A DNA stretch of 64,000 nucleotides, taken from contig NZ_BAET01000007.1 of assembly GCF_000252165.1 (NCBI RefSeq), forward strand, positions 124,001-188,000, read 5' to 3'. Both the position numbers and the translations under genes were made by a program. Position 1 is the first letter of the stretch, and the number at the start of each line of letters is the position of its first letter. Under the pieces are notes generated by a model. That model was given only the letters and a program-made list of their open reading frames with translations. It did no database searches and was not told the origin of the DNA. Below, in pieces: positions 48,370 to 58,088 of this stretch. The stretch is from Glaciecola punicea ACAM 611 (GTDB taxonomy: Bacteria; Pseudomonadota; Gammaproteobacteria; Enterobacterales; Alteromonadaceae).

Positions 48370-50507
48370 GTATTTTCTCGGAGGTTAAATATGTTCCTTA
48401 TGCAGATAGTCGTGACTGCATGAATGCGCTGGCGACTATTGAAGCCATTGATTTCTTTTTTGCACGGCAAATATTGCTTAGCCAACAGCAAATAGGTTCA
48501 TCGCTTAGCCCCACGCAGTACCAAGAAGTATTTCACGTTCTGCTAGCGCTGTCGCAATATCAACGCCGCGGCAGCGTATGCATCTACTTGTCTACCTTAG
48601 CCAATGTGCATATGTGGCAAGCTGCTAGCCCTGACACTGAAATAGAGGCTAATGACATTGATGTTCAAAGCGGCTCAAATGCCCACGAACGCCAAGATGC
48701 GCAAGGTGCGGTAGCTGGTGCACCAGAGTCATTCGTTAGAGGGTTTCAGTTTTCTGGCATTGATGAACTACACAACATGCTAGCGCTGTTTACGCAAGGT
48801 TTACGCCCGAACTCGTACCTAGTACTGGAAAAAAGTCGCTTATACAGTAAGCGCTATTGGCATTATGAACATACTCTTTGCCGCTATATAGCCGCTAGCG
48901 TGCAACAAGCAACGATAGATAAACAACACGGTCGACTTATATCTCAGCAGATGCTGGTAAGTGAAACGATGGGCTTGCTGTTTGCTACGCCTGTGGTGTC
49001 CAATAACATTCCTGATTTACAGCAGCTGGCGGTGCTAAACTCACTCGCCTTGCCACTGTCAATTATTACAGGCGGCGCAGGCACCGGTAAAACCTACACC
49101 ATTACGCGTTTAGCGATACTCATTAGTATTGTCAATTCAGTGCCCATTCATGCAATAGAAATGGTGGCACCTACCGGAAAAGCGGCGAATAGAATGGCGC
49201 AGTCCTTAACGGAAGAACTGGCGAAGCTAACTTTAGTGCCTCAGCTTGCCGATATTTGTCAATCGTTCAGTCAACTGCAGCCAAAAACTCTTAATCGCTT
49301 GCTGAAAACAAAGCCTATTACGGGCCAAAGTGCCTACTCCGCGCAGCGGCCTTTGCCTGTTAAACTTATCATTGTTGACGAAACATCAATGATAGATATT
49401 AGCCTTATGCACAAACTTATTGATAGTTTGTCCCCAGGCACTCAGCTAATATTAGTGGGCGATCCTAATCAGTTACCGTCTGTTGAAACAGGCTGTTTGT
49501 TAGCCGATTTGGTGGCGCATCCTTTTGCTCACATGCCTGTGCAGCATTGGCAGTCACTTTGCAATATTTACCCAGCATTAAGGCTTGCTGAAGATTTTGC
49601 ACAGCAGCATTTGGTGACTAATCATAAAGCAGGCAGAGGCGTTGTTAATAAGCTTGTTGGCACCCGGCGAAGCCATCAAATTGTAGATAGCTTTGCAAAC
49701 GCTATTTTGGCAGGTGATGCAGCCCACGCTTTAAACATTGCGCAGGTAGAACAATATGCAAGTAGGACTATGCCTAGCGCTTTACTTAATTCTGTTGTTA
49801 CTTTTGAGCAAAGCAGAGGGCAGGTTCAAATACTCCCGTTAATGTCAGCTAACACCGAGCAAAGCAATAGCCTAAAATATGCGGTCGATAAGGTAATCGC
49901 AGATCATATACTGCCTCATTTATTCAACTTATTTAAGGCTAATTCGCCTGATGAGGCTTTCCTAGCGTTAAAAAAGTACGCTTTATTGACGCCATTTCGA
50001 AAGTCTTACCTAGGTACTGCATCTTTGAATCAGCTCATTGAGCTTGCGTTAAGTAAGCATTTTAATTGGATTAAGCCAAACCAGCTCTACAAATGTAAGC
50101 CCATTATGATTTTACAAAATGACTATCAATTATCATTGTTCAACGGCGATATTGGCATTATGTGGGAAAATAGCGATAAAGAACTTGTGGCTTATTTTAC
50201 GGTAGATAAGCACTTAGTGGCATATCCGGTCTACAATTTACCCGCATTTGACACAAATTTTGCAATGACTATCCATAAAACCCAAGGATCAGAGTTTGAG
50301 AATGTCGATATCATACTGCCGCCATCCGACAGCGACTTTTTAAATAAGCAATTGCTGTATACAGGGGTTACACGCGCTCAAAAGAGCGTCAGAATATTCA
50401 CCAGTATACAAACATTCAGGCAAACAATAAGCACAAGCGCAGATAGAATTAGCGGTCTTGACGCTAGCTTAAGTGCAGCGCTTGCGTGTTTCGGCCAGCA
50501 GGAATAG
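48366..50507 (+). CDS. recD: Exodeoxyribonuclease V subunit alpha
   Basis: 713 aa (E. coli 608). This is the 5'-3' helicase subunit. Walker A GGAGTGKTYTITRL begins at Gly236, Walker B is IIVDETSMIDISL, and LVGDPNQLPSVETGCLLADL, then MTIHKTQGSEFENVDIILP and LLYTGVTRAQKSVRIF are SF1B helicase motifs III to VI. The N-terminal 230 residues are the RecB-binding domain, with an insert rich in Asp, Ala and Gln around residues 90-120. It overlaps recB by 4 bp. The operon ends here; only a weak 5-bp stem follows. Confidence 0.95.
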   Translation: MSIFSEVKYVPYADSRDCMNALATIEAIDFFFARQILLSQQQIGSSLSPTQYQEVFHVLLALSQYQRRGSVCIYLSTLANVHMWQAASPDTEIEANDIDVQSGSNAHERQDAQGAVAGAPESFVRGFQFSGIDELHNMLALFTQGLRPNSYLVLEKSRLYSKRYWHYEHTLCRYIAASVQQATIDKQHGRLISQQMLVSETMGLLFATPVVSNNIPDLQQLAVLNSLALPLSIITGGAGTGKTYTITRLAILISIVNSVPIHAIEMVAPTGKAANRMAQSLTEELAKLTLVPQLADICQSFSQLQPKTLNRLLKTKPITGQSAYSAQRPLPVKLIIVDETSMIDISLMHKLIDSLSPGTQLILVGDPNQLPSVETGCLLADLVAHPFAHMPVQHWQSLCNIYPALRLAEDFAQQHLVTNHKAGRGVVNKLVGTRRSHQIVDSFANAILAGDAAHALNIAQVEQYASRTMPSALLNSVVTFEQSRGQVQILPLMSANTEQSNSLKYAVDKVIADHILPHLFNLFKANSPDEAFLALKKYALLTPFRKSYLGTASLNQLIELALSKHFNWIKPNQLYKCKPIMILQNDYQLSLFNGDIGIMWENSDKELVAYFTVDKHLVAYPVYNLPAFDTNFAMTIHKTQGSEFENVDIILPPSDSDFLNKQLLYTGVTRAQKSVRIFTSIQTFRQTISTSADRISGLDASLSAALACFGQQE

Positions 50508-50646
50508 CACTGTTAACTTAGCAGTGAAGTGTTATAAGCCCTGCTTAGGCGAATAAATGACTGGTGTGCGTGCGGCCAGTATAATATTGTTAAAAGAGAT
50601 GAACATAACCGAACAATTCAATTTAATAGAATAACAGGAGTTAATT

Positions 50647-53055
50647 TTGACGCGTTTCATACAGATAATAATATTAGTTGGTCTAACTGTTTTTGCGCTT
50701 AACGTAATGTCTAATGTGCCTGATAAGCCCAAAGACTTTATAGCGAATAAACAAATTCTCAGCGGCATGATAGATATAATGCATGAGCCAGCAACAGACT
50801 CAGTATTTTTGCGTTTGGACAAACAGCAGCTAAGTAACACCTACATTTTTCAAAGTAGCTTACCCCAAGGGATTGGTTCAAATGATATTGGCCTAGATCG
50901 CGGACAGCTTGGCGATACCCGCTTGGTTAAATTTGAGCGCTTCGGCAATAAGCTGCTGTTGAATCAGCTAAACACAGACTATCGTGCGGTGACTGACAAC
51001 GTCGCTGAGCGTAAAAGTATTGACGAAGCCTTCGCCAGTTCAGTCATCGCAGGCTTTGAAATAGTCAATGAAACACCCACCACCGTATCGATTAACTATA
51101 CCGCGTTTTTGCTATCTGATATCCATGGTATTGTAGATCGCCTCGAGCGCATAGGACAGGGCGCTTATAGCCTAGATACAGCTCGTTCGGGCATATACTT
51201 ACCGCGCACTAAAGCGTTCACCAACAACATCGAATTAGAAGCATTAGTCACCTTTGGCGGCTCACCAAAAGGTCAGTTTATTAAAGATGTGACGCCCGAT
51301 CCAAAAAGTGTATCGGTGCACTTACATCATTCTTTCATCGCTTTACCAGACGATAATTATCAAACGCGACAGTTTCATCCCTTTTCAGGCTATTGGAAAC
51401 ATAGTTTCATGGACTATTCCGTGCCCATTGAAGCTGACATGGAGCAGGCCTTCATTCCTCGTCATCGATTAGCGAAAAAAGACCCCCGCGCTGCACGGAG
51501 CGAGGCGGTAGAACCCATCATTTATTACCTAGACCCTGGCATTCCAGAGCCCGTCTTGAGCGCGTTAAAAGAAGGCGCCATGTGGTGGAATGAAGCGTTT
51601 GAGGCAGCCGGCTATATCAACGCATTTCAAGTTAAAGTATTGCCCGATGGCGCCGACCCTATGGATGTTAACTATAACGTAATTCAATGGGTACACCGCG
51701 CCACACGTGGCTGGTCTTACGGTAGTTCAGTCATTGATCCGCGTACAGGTGAAATTATTAAAGGTCATGTAACCTTAGGCAGTTTGCGCGTAAGACAAGA
51801 CTTCTTAATCGCCACAGGTTTCACCGCGCCTTACACATCTTCGTCTGCTAATGAACTTGATGATACTAGCAAAGAACTCACCCTAGCACTTGACCGAATA
51901 AAGCAGCTATCGGCGCATGAAGTTGGGCACACCCTTGGCATTGCGCATAATTTTGCGGCAAGTGAAAACGATAGAGCGTCGGTAATGGACTACCCGCACC
52001 CACTTATCGAATTAACAAACGGTAAAATAGATATATCAACGGCATACGCATCAGGAATAGGAGATTGGGACAAATACGTTATTGCCTATGGCTATCAAGA
52101 TTTTGCCGACAAACAGGAAGAACCTGCAGCCCTATTAGCCCTTGTAAAGAATGCCATAGACACTGGTTTTTTGTATAAATCAGACCCTGACGCGCGTATT
52201 TCGAAAAGAGCCTCTGCCAACGGCCATTTGTGGGATAATGGCAAAAATGCAATCGCTGAGTTTAAGCGGGTAAGCGAAGTGCGAGAATTTGCTTTAAATC
52301 AATTCGGTAGCGACAATTTACCGTTTAATGGGAACTACTCAGATTTAGAAAGAAGGTTAGTGCCGGTGTATTACTCACATCGATACCAGTTAGACGCGTT
52401 GGTGAAACAAATATCGGGGGTCAACTATCGCTATTCGGTTAAGCAGGATCAACAGGCAGCGAATGTGAGCTTTGTGGATGGAAAGCAGCAGGAACGTGCT
52501 TTAGGTCTTATAATACAAAGCGCCACAGCCGATTATTTGCGCCTGCCACAGGACTTAATAGCGCAAATTCCGCCCAAAGCCTACGGCAGTCAACGAACCC
52601 GAGAGAGTATGCCTTCAAGAATGGGCATTGCTTTTGATCCCATAACGGCAGCAGAGTCAATTAGTGCGCACACGCTTGCTATATTACTTCAGGCTGAACG
52701 GCTAAACAGACTCGGTTTTCAGCATGCAATGTACACAGATATTCCCTCGGTAACCAAAGTAAGCACCTTGGTATTTAACCGGCTGATTAAAAATAACGAC
52801 CCAGATAGATTAAGCCAGCGCATTAAAATGGTGGCGCTGTCGGTATTTTTTGATGCACTAGCTAATGATGAACTAAGCCCTGATGCCAAGCTAGAAATGC
52901 AGAACGTATTAATCGATTATCAAAAATGGCTGAAGAAATACGACGATAAGCTAGCCAATAGAGTTCTGCTTAAGCATGTTGAGCATTATTGGCAGCACGA
53001 CAAATGGCCTATGGCCGTTGTGCTAAAGCCTATGCCGCCGGGATCGCCCATTTAG
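50647..53055 (+). CDS. Secreted zinc metalloprotease (DUF5117/metzincin type)
   Basis: 802 aa, starting at a TTG with AGGAG at 50636-50640. Residues 1-22 (RFIQIIILVGLTVFALNV) are a signal peptide or membrane anchor. A long N-terminal domain of the DUF5117/5118 kind follows. The catalytic site is HEVGHTLGIAHN (His424, Glu425, His428, His434), the long metzincin zinc motif, with the Met-turn SVMDYPHP about 20 residues later. The remaining 350 residues form the C-terminal domain typical of these bacterial proteases. It is expected in the periplasm or outside the cell. Substrate is unknown. It is convergent with hemN across a long shared hairpin. Confidence 0.88.
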   Translation: MTRFIQIIILVGLTVFALNVMSNVPDKPKDFIANKQILSGMIDIMHEPATDSVFLRLDKQQLSNTYIFQSSLPQGIGSNDIGLDRGQLGDTRLVKFERFGNKLLLNQLNTDYRAVTDNVAERKSIDEAFASSVIAGFEIVNETPTTVSINYTAFLLSDIHGIVDRLERIGQGAYSLDTARSGIYLPRTKAFTNNIELEALVTFGGSPKGQFIKDVTPDPKSVSVHLHHSFIALPDDNYQTRQFHPFSGYWKHSFMDYSVPIEADMEQAFIPRHRLAKKDPRAARSEAVEPIIYYLDPGIPEPVLSALKEGAMWWNEAFEAAGYINAFQVKVLPDGADPMDVNYNVIQWVHRATRGWSYGSSVIDPRTGEIIKGHVTLGSLRVRQDFLIATGFTAPYTSSSANELDDTSKELTLALDRIKQLSAHEVGHTLGIAHNFAASENDRASVMDYPHPLIELTNGKIDISTAYASGIGDWDKYVIAYGYQDFADKQEEPAALLALVKNAIDTGFLYKSDPDARISKRASANGHLWDNGKNAIAEFKRVSEVREFALNQFGSDNLPFNGNYSDLERRLVPVYYSHRYQLDALVKQISGVNYRYSVKQDQQAANVSFVDGKQQERALGLIIQSATADYLRLPQDLIAQIPPKAYGSQRTRESMPSRMGIAFDPITAAESISAHTLAILLQAERLNRLGFQHAMYTDIPSVTKVSTLVFNRLIKNNDPDRLSQRIKMVALSVFFDALANDELSPDAKLEMQNVLIDYQKWLKKYDDKLANRVLLKHVEHYWQHDKWPMAVVLKPMPPGSPI

Positions 53056-53077
53056 TTGTCGGTCAACAACATAAATG

Positions 53078-53110
53078 TTAATACGGTAAGATCTAATCTT
53101 GCCGTATTAA
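53078..53110. terminator. Bidirectional hairpin between the protease gene and hemN
   Basis: TTAATACGGTAAGAT (53078-53092), loop CTA, ATCTTGCCGTATTAA (53096-53110): 15 pairs, one of them G-T. It lies between convergent stops at 53055 and 53154. Neither side has a long T-run, but the stem is very stable. Confidence 0.7.
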
Positions 53111-53153
53111 TTTGAGGGTTTGATTGCTTAACAAGAGAGGCTAACAAGAAAGG

Positions 53154-54536
53154 CTAAATTACACGACTGTATCGTAGCTTATGGGCAGGACTCATCAGGT
53201 ATTGATCGAAGCTCATGCAAATGTTGCGCACCAGCAAGCGCCCTCTGGAACGTATAGTAATACTGTCTGAATTGTTTGTGACTAAATTGTCACGTTCAAA
53301 TGGCTGCAGCTGCTGCAAACAATCTTTAAAATATGCGTCAAAATCAATCTCAAATTTTTCGCTAAATTCTGCTTTGTTCACGTAAAAGTTGCACATCAGC
53401 TGATTAATAATAGCTCGATGAATTATGTCATCATCGTTTAAGGCAAGGCCTTTTTCAAGCAGGGGTTGCAAGCCGTCTATGGCCTTATAATATTCACCTA
53501 GTTTTTTTACATTTTGAGCATAGGCGCTGCCTAAACTACTGATTGATGAAACTCCTAAGCCCAACAAAGCGTCAGACTGATCGCTGGTATACCCTTGAAA
53601 GTTTCTAGATAAAGTACGTGCTTTTGCTGCCAGACTGAGTTCGTCACTTGGTTTAGCAAAATGATCCATGCCAATAAATTTATAGCCTTGATTGCACAAA
53701 GTAGTAATACTTTGCTGAAATAAAGAAAATTTGGTGTCGCTTGACGGCAACCATTCATCTTTAATTTTGCGCTGTGCGGGAAACAAACTAGGCATATGCG
53801 CGTAACTGAATAAGGATATTCGGTCTGGGTCCATGCGGTTGACTTGCTTGAGCGTATTGGCAAGTTTATCTGCATCTTGGCTTGGCAAACCGTAGATAAG
53901 ATCGATATTAACGGAGGCAAAACCAAGATCTTTGGATCTTGCAATAAGTTCGCAGATGAAGTCGGTGCTTTGTACGCGATTTATTCTTTCTTGCACACAG
54001 GGGTTTACGTCTTGCACACCAATGCTGAGTCGGGTAAATCCGATATCTCGCAGTTCGTCAATATACTGAAGGTCAATCTGGCGGGGATCTATTTCAATGC
54101 TCTGCTCTATACTGTCGGCAAAGGTATAGCTGCTGCGAGCTTCCTGTAACAAGGCGTTCAACTGTTGGGCGCTCAAACAGCTAGGCGTTCCGCCGCCAAA
54201 ATGCACTGAGCTTACTTCAAATCCTGCAAATTGAGTGGCTCTAAGGCGAATTTCCTGCTTTAAATAAGACAAATATTTAGCAAGCTTATCTTGATTACGA
54301 GTGACTATTTTATTGCAGCCACAGTAATAGCAAAGTGAATGACAAAACGGAATATGGAAATAAAGCGACAGGCTAGGCTTTATTTTTGTAGTTTTTAAGC
54401 GGGCAACACTATGATCAAAATCAGCTTCGTTAAACGCTTTGTTAAATGCCAATGCGGTTGGATATGACGTATAACGCGGGCCCGCGATGTTGTATTTGTC
54501 TAGCATGTTTTTGTCAAAAAATTCGGCAGCGCGCAT
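53154..54536 (-). CDS. hemN: Oxygen-independent coproporphyrinogen III oxidase
   Basis: 460 aa (E. coli HemN is 457). It is a radical SAM enzyme that converts coproporphyrinogen III to protoporphyrinogen IX without oxygen in haem synthesis. YNIAGPRYTSYPTA, the cluster motif HIPFCHSLCYYCGCNK (CxxxCxxC plus the extra Cys), HFGGGTPSCLS, RLSIGVQDVNPCVQ and GMDHFAKPSDELSLA are all present. The frame is open to 54605, but the added N-terminus is Cys-rich and unlike HemN, so I start at the ATG at 54536 (AAGAG upstream). An 18-bp palindrome-like TTGAT...ATCAA lies upstream near 54629-54646, but its spacing does not fit an FNR box. Confidence 0.94.
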   Translation of the reverse strand: MRAAEFFDKNMLDKYNIAGPRYTSYPTALAFNKAFNEADFDHSVARLKTTKIKPSLSLYFHIPFCHSLCYYCGCNKIVTRNQDKLAKYLSYLKQEIRLRATQFAGFEVSSVHFGGGTPSCLSAQQLNALLQEARSSYTFADSIEQSIEIDPRQIDLQYIDELRDIGFTRLSIGVQDVNPCVQERINRVQSTDFICELIARSKDLGFASVNIDLIYGLPSQDADKLANTLKQVNRMDPDRISLFSYAHMPSLFPAQRKIKDEWLPSSDTKFSLFQQSITTLCNQGYKFIGMDHFAKPSDELSLAAKARTLSRNFQGYTSDQSDALLGLGVSSISSLGSAYAQNVKKLGEYYKAIDGLQPLLEKGLALNDDDIIHRAIINQLMCNFYVNKAEFSEKFEIDFDAYFKDCLQQLQPFERDNLVTNNSDSITIRSRGRLLVRNICMSFDQYLMSPAHKLRYSRVI

Positions 54537-54687
54537 AAATGTGGCTCTTGTAAAAATGGTAAACCGACAATAGCAGGCATTGAAACATGAGCACTTGATC
54601 TGCATTAAACAATGGGTATATTTTCGGTTGATGTACTTATATCAAGATAAACAATTACTATTATACTCATAAAACAATTAACCTTAA

Positions 54688-54703
54688 ATTTACAATTGTA
54701 AAT
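54688..54703. promoter_or_regulatory. Perfect 16-bp palindrome before the phosphatase/acyl-CoA dehydrogenase operon
   Basis: ATTTACAATTGTAAAT is a perfect palindrome ending 9 bp before the ATG at 54713. Its size and symmetry suit a dimeric repressor, for example of the TetR type common in fatty-acid operons, but I cannot name the protein. Confidence 0.5.
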
Positions 54704-54712
54704 GGAAAAAAA

Positions 54713-55381
54713 ATGGCACAAATGATTTTAGTACGTCATGCCCAAGCTTCGTTTGGTGCGCATGATTATGATAACTTGAGCGACTTAGGTCACCAGCAGG
54801 CCGCCTTACTAGGGGATTATTTTGCCCAGCGCAAACAAAGCTTCGACTTGGTGGTTGCTGGCAATATGCTTAGGCATAAACAAACCGCTGGCGGTATTGT
54901 AGGCCAAAGTAATAAGCATATTATTACGACTGACGCAGGCTGGAACGAGTTTGATTTTGAAACGATTGTCGCTGCCTATTTACAAGCAAGCCCAGAGCAA
55001 GCACCTGTGTCTGGTGCGCCGCGAAGCCAGTGGTATAGAGTCTTAAAAAAAGCCATGCTGGCGTGGTCAAACGAATCACTGGTATTGTTAGGCGGTGAAA
55101 CGTGGGTGCAGTTTTGTGCCCGTGTGCAAGAAAGCGCGCAAAGCATCCACCAAAGCGATCATCAAAATGTACTGGTAGTGAGTTCAGGTGGGGCAATGGC
55201 AGTATTTTTGATGGCCTTGCTAAATACATCGGTAGAACAGGCTATTGCCTTTAATTTACAAATTAAAAACACCAGCGTGAATCACTTTTATTTTAACCGC
55301 GCGGGTTTTCAATTAAATAGCTTTAACAATGTGCCTCACTTAGATACGTTCGCACATTTAGCAAAAATTACTTACAGTTAA
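54713..55381 (+). CDS. Histidine phosphatase superfamily protein lacking the second histidine
   Basis: 222 aa. The N-terminal [21 protein letters not shown] carries the Arg8-His9 catalytic pair of the phosphoglycerate mutase-like/histidine phosphatase family, and LRHKQTA is the following Arg/His motif. Near the C-terminus, where active members have V-S-H-G-G, this protein has [10 protein letters not shown], so the second catalytic His is Ser158. A subfamily with SGG in place of HGG exists near acyl-CoA dehydrogenase genes; I recall this only in general terms. It could still be active, or be a binding protein. It is followed after 28 bp by an acyl-CoA dehydrogenase gene. Confidence 0.82.
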   Translation: MAQMILVRHAQASFGAHDYDNLSDLGHQQAALLGDYFAQRKQSFDLVVAGNMLRHKQTAGGIVGQSNKHIITTDAGWNEFDFETIVAAYLQASPEQAPVSGAPRSQWYRVLKKAMLAWSNESLVLLGGETWVQFCARVQESAQSIHQSDHQNVLVVSSGGAMAVFLMALLNTSVEQAIAFNLQIKNTSVNHFYFNRAGFQLNSFNNVPHLDTFAHLAKITYS

Positions 55382-55409
55382 TAGCCGCAAAAACGGCAAG
55401 GAGAACACC

Positions 55410-56630
55410 GTGAATTTTGATCATAGTAGCAAAGTCCAAGATTTGATGGCAAAGCTGTCTACCTTTATGGACACAGAAATTTATCCTATTGAAGAGCATT
55501 ATCATAATTTAGTTGCCAGTAGTACTGACCGCTGGCAAACACCCCAGCTTATGGAAGCACTCAAAGACAAGGCGAAAGCCCAAGGCTTATGGAATTTATT
55601 TTTACCCAAAGAGTATTTACCGCACGGTGCTGGCCTAACTAACTTGGAGTATGCGCCGCTGTGTGAATTAATGGGCACAGTAATGTTCAGCTCTGAGGTA
55701 TTTAACTGTAGCGCGCCCGACACTGGCAATATGGAAGTAATAGCCAAATATGGTACGCAAGCACAAAAAGATAAATGGTTGTTACCCCTTCTAAACGGTG
55801 AAATACGCTCTGCTTTTGCTATGACTGAGCCTGAGGTTGCCTCCTCGGATGCTACAAATATAGAAACCAGCATCGAAAATAAAGGCGACCACTACCAAAT
55901 TAACGGGCGTAAGTGGTATACCAGTGGCGCAATGAACAATAACTGCAAAATTCTCATTGTAATGGGAAAAACTGACCCATCGGCCGCGCGTCATGAACAG
56001 CAGTCTCAAATTTTGGTGCCACTTAATACTCCAGGCGTTACCGTGGTAAGACCAATGGCGGCAATGGGGTATTTAGACGAGCCCATTGGCCATGCCGAGG
56101 TGTTGTTTGAAAATGTCAAAGTTCCTAAGGAAAATTTAGTATTAGGGGAAGGCCGCGGTTTTGAAGTGGCGCAAGGACGATTAGGTCCAGGTCGTATTCA
56201 TCACTGCATGCGCTTAATTGGCTGCGCTCAGCGCGCGCTAGACATGACCTGCGAGCGGGTCGAAAACCGCATTGCCTTTGGCCAACCTTTAAGCAAGCAG
56301 CAGTCTGTGCGCGAAAGTATTGCGCAAATGTACTGCAAAATTGAACAAGCACGATTACTCACACTAAAAGCCGCTGACAACATGGATAACTACGGCAATA
56401 AAGTCGCTAAAAATATTATTGCCGCCATTAAAATAGTCGCACCTAAAATGGCCTGTGAAGTAATTGACGAAGCGATTCAAATACATGGCGCCTTAGGTAC
56501 GTCTCAAGACACTATTTTATCGGCAACCCTCGCCTATGCTCGCACTATTAGACTAGCCGATGGCCCTGATCAGGTGCATATGATGCAGTTAGGTAAAAAC
56601 CTTGTGCTAGGCCGTAACAAGAAATTATAA
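55410..56630 (+). CDS. Acyl-CoA dehydrogenase, 400-residue type
   Basis: 406 aa. It is a flavoenzyme that introduces the alpha-beta double bond in acyl-CoA. The FAD and substrate segment [16 protein letters not shown], the [20 protein letters not shown] helix and the C-terminal [17 protein letters not shown] and [14 protein letters not shown] are all present, as in the ACAD10/11-like group (length about 400). The GTG start at 55410 has AAGGAG upstream. It lies between the phosphatase-like gene and the quinone oxidoreductase gene, both closely spaced, so the three form one operon. Chain length specificity is not evident. Confidence 0.9.
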   Translation: MNFDHSSKVQDLMAKLSTFMDTEIYPIEEHYHNLVASSTDRWQTPQLMEALKDKAKAQGLWNLFLPKEYLPHGAGLTNLEYAPLCELMGTVMFSSEVFNCSAPDTGNMEVIAKYGTQAQKDKWLLPLLNGEIRSAFAMTEPEVASSDATNIETSIENKGDHYQINGRKWYTSGAMNNNCKILIVMGKTDPSAARHEQQSQILVPLNTPGVTVVRPMAAMGYLDEPIGHAEVLFENVKVPKENLVLGEGRGFEVAQGRLGPGRIHHCMRLIGCAQRALDMTCERVENRIAFGQPLSKQQSVRESIAQMYCKIEQARLLTLKAADNMDNYGNKVAKNIIAAIKIVAPKMACEVIDEAIQIHGALGTSQDTILSATLAYARTIRLADGPDQVHMMQLGKNLVLGRNKKL

Positions 56631-56644
56631 AGGAGTCATCTTTA

Positions 56645-57619
56645 ATGAAAGCAATCTTATGTAAGTCATTTGCACCCGTATCTGAATTAGTTTACGAAGA
56701 AGTCGACACGCCTAGTGCAGGTAAAGGCGAGGTATTAATTGACGTTGTGGCAGCTGGCGTAAATTTTCCAGACAGCCTGCTGGTGCAGGGGCTGTATCAG
56801 ATGAAACCTGAACTGCCGTTTATTCCAGGCACCGAAGTCTCTGGTACTATTTCGCAAGTAGGTGAGGGTGTTTCTAATCTGACAGTAGGCATGAAAGTTA
56901 TTGCCATGTGCCAGCTAGGCGGCTATGCACAAAAGGTAGCGGTGCCGTACATGCAGGTTATGCCCATTCCTGATGCTATTCCTTTGCAAGAAGCATCGGG
57001 TTTGTTAACCGCGCATGCTACTGCACACCACGCTTTAAAACAGCGAGCGCACTTACAATCTGGGGAAACCTTGCTAGTGACAGGTGCAGCTGGCGGAACC
57101 GGACTTGCTGCGGTGCAAATTGGAAAAACAATGGGCGCGACCGTTATTGCCGTGTGTTCAAGCGATGAGAAGTGTAAAGTAGCTAAACAAAACGGCGCCG
57201 ACATTACTATCAATCATAGCCAACAAGATTTAAAAGAAACAGTAAAAGCCCTCACCAAAGGAAAAGGCGTAGACGTAGTTTACGAATGCGTGGGCGGCGA
57301 TACGTTTCATGCCTGTACGCGCGTAATGGCGTGGTCAGGACGCTTGCTTGTTATTGGTTTTGCAGGTGGTGACATTCCTAAGTTTCCGGTAAATCTTGCA
57401 CTGGTTAAAGGTTTCTCCGTGGTGGGGGTGTTCTGGGGGTCTTTTACTCAGCACCAACCACAAGATTTTATGATGAATATGAAAGAATTGGTAACATGGT
57501 ACACGCAAGGCAAAGTAAAAGTGGTGGTAGATGAAGCTTTTAGTTTAGCAAACGCGGTTGACGCGATTAATAAAGTGACGTCGCGCTTGGTAAAAGGAAA
57601 AGTGATTTTACTGCCGTAA
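56645..57619 (+). CDS. Zinc-free medium-chain dehydrogenase (NADPH:quinone oxidoreductase family)
   Basis: 324 aa. It belongs to the MDR superfamily: GroES-like N-terminal domain (FIPGTEVSGTISQVGEGV), then a Rossmann fold with the dinucleotide motif VTGAAGGTGLAAVQIGK and TVIAVCSSDEKCKVA. The zinc ligands of alcohol dehydrogenases are absent, as in quinone oxidoreductases and enoyl reductases. In this position it may reduce an enoyl or quinone acceptor linked to the preceding acyl-CoA dehydrogenase; that is inference. It starts 14 bp after the dehydrogenase stop with AAGGAG upstream. Confidence 0.9.
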   Translation: MKAILCKSFAPVSELVYEEVDTPSAGKGEVLIDVVAAGVNFPDSLLVQGLYQMKPELPFIPGTEVSGTISQVGEGVSNLTVGMKVIAMCQLGGYAQKVAVPYMQVMPIPDAIPLQEASGLLTAHATAHHALKQRAHLQSGETLLVTGAAGGTGLAAVQIGKTMGATVIAVCSSDEKCKVAKQNGADITINHSQQDLKETVKALTKGKGVDVVYECVGGDTFHACTRVMAWSGRLLVIGFAGGDIPKFPVNLALVKGFSVVGVFWGSFTQHQPQDFMMNMKELVTWYTQGKVKVVVDEAFSLANAVDAINKVTSRLVKGKVILLP

Positions 57620-58088
57620 GATAACGCTGCCGTAAAATAAAAAAGTGACCTCCGGGGGTGGGTACAAGTAATTTTTTCGACATGATACTTCTGCAAGCTG
57701 AGTTGTGTTTACGGCATTACTATACAAAACAACTCAGGTGGAGAGCGATACCTTGGCGATACAATCGTATTACATAAAATACTCTACATGAGCTTGAATA
57801 AAGAATGTAGCGATGAATTAATAGGCTATTAGCCATTAGTTAAGGGTGTAAGCGCTCTATAAAGCAATCATTTGCAGGCCTTTAAAATAATAGCGCTAAT
57901 ATCAAAGTGGTTCTGGCAACGATCCCTGCTAGAAGATTGGCCTTGCTTATCAGCATGTGCAGATGTAGTAAACTAGTCGCTACAATCAAACTTGCTTATT
58001 GTGGTGTATAACAGCAATAAATTAGCGGTAAACGCTTACTTGTTTTAACATTTTGTTAATAAAATAATGTAGGTTCAAATAGGTTACG
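57620..58088. other. 469-bp intergenic region with one inverted repeat
   Basis: CTGAGTTGT (57698-57706) and ACAACTCAG (57729-57737) form a perfect 9-bp inverted repeat with a 22-nt loop. It is not followed by T residues. No gene or other site could be supported here; the promoter of the FadB-like gene should lie in the right half. Confidence 0.45.

Noticed and set aside
54629-54646. FNR box in front of hemN (TTGAT...ATCAA)
   Set aside because: The half-sites are separated by eight bases, whereas FNR needs four.
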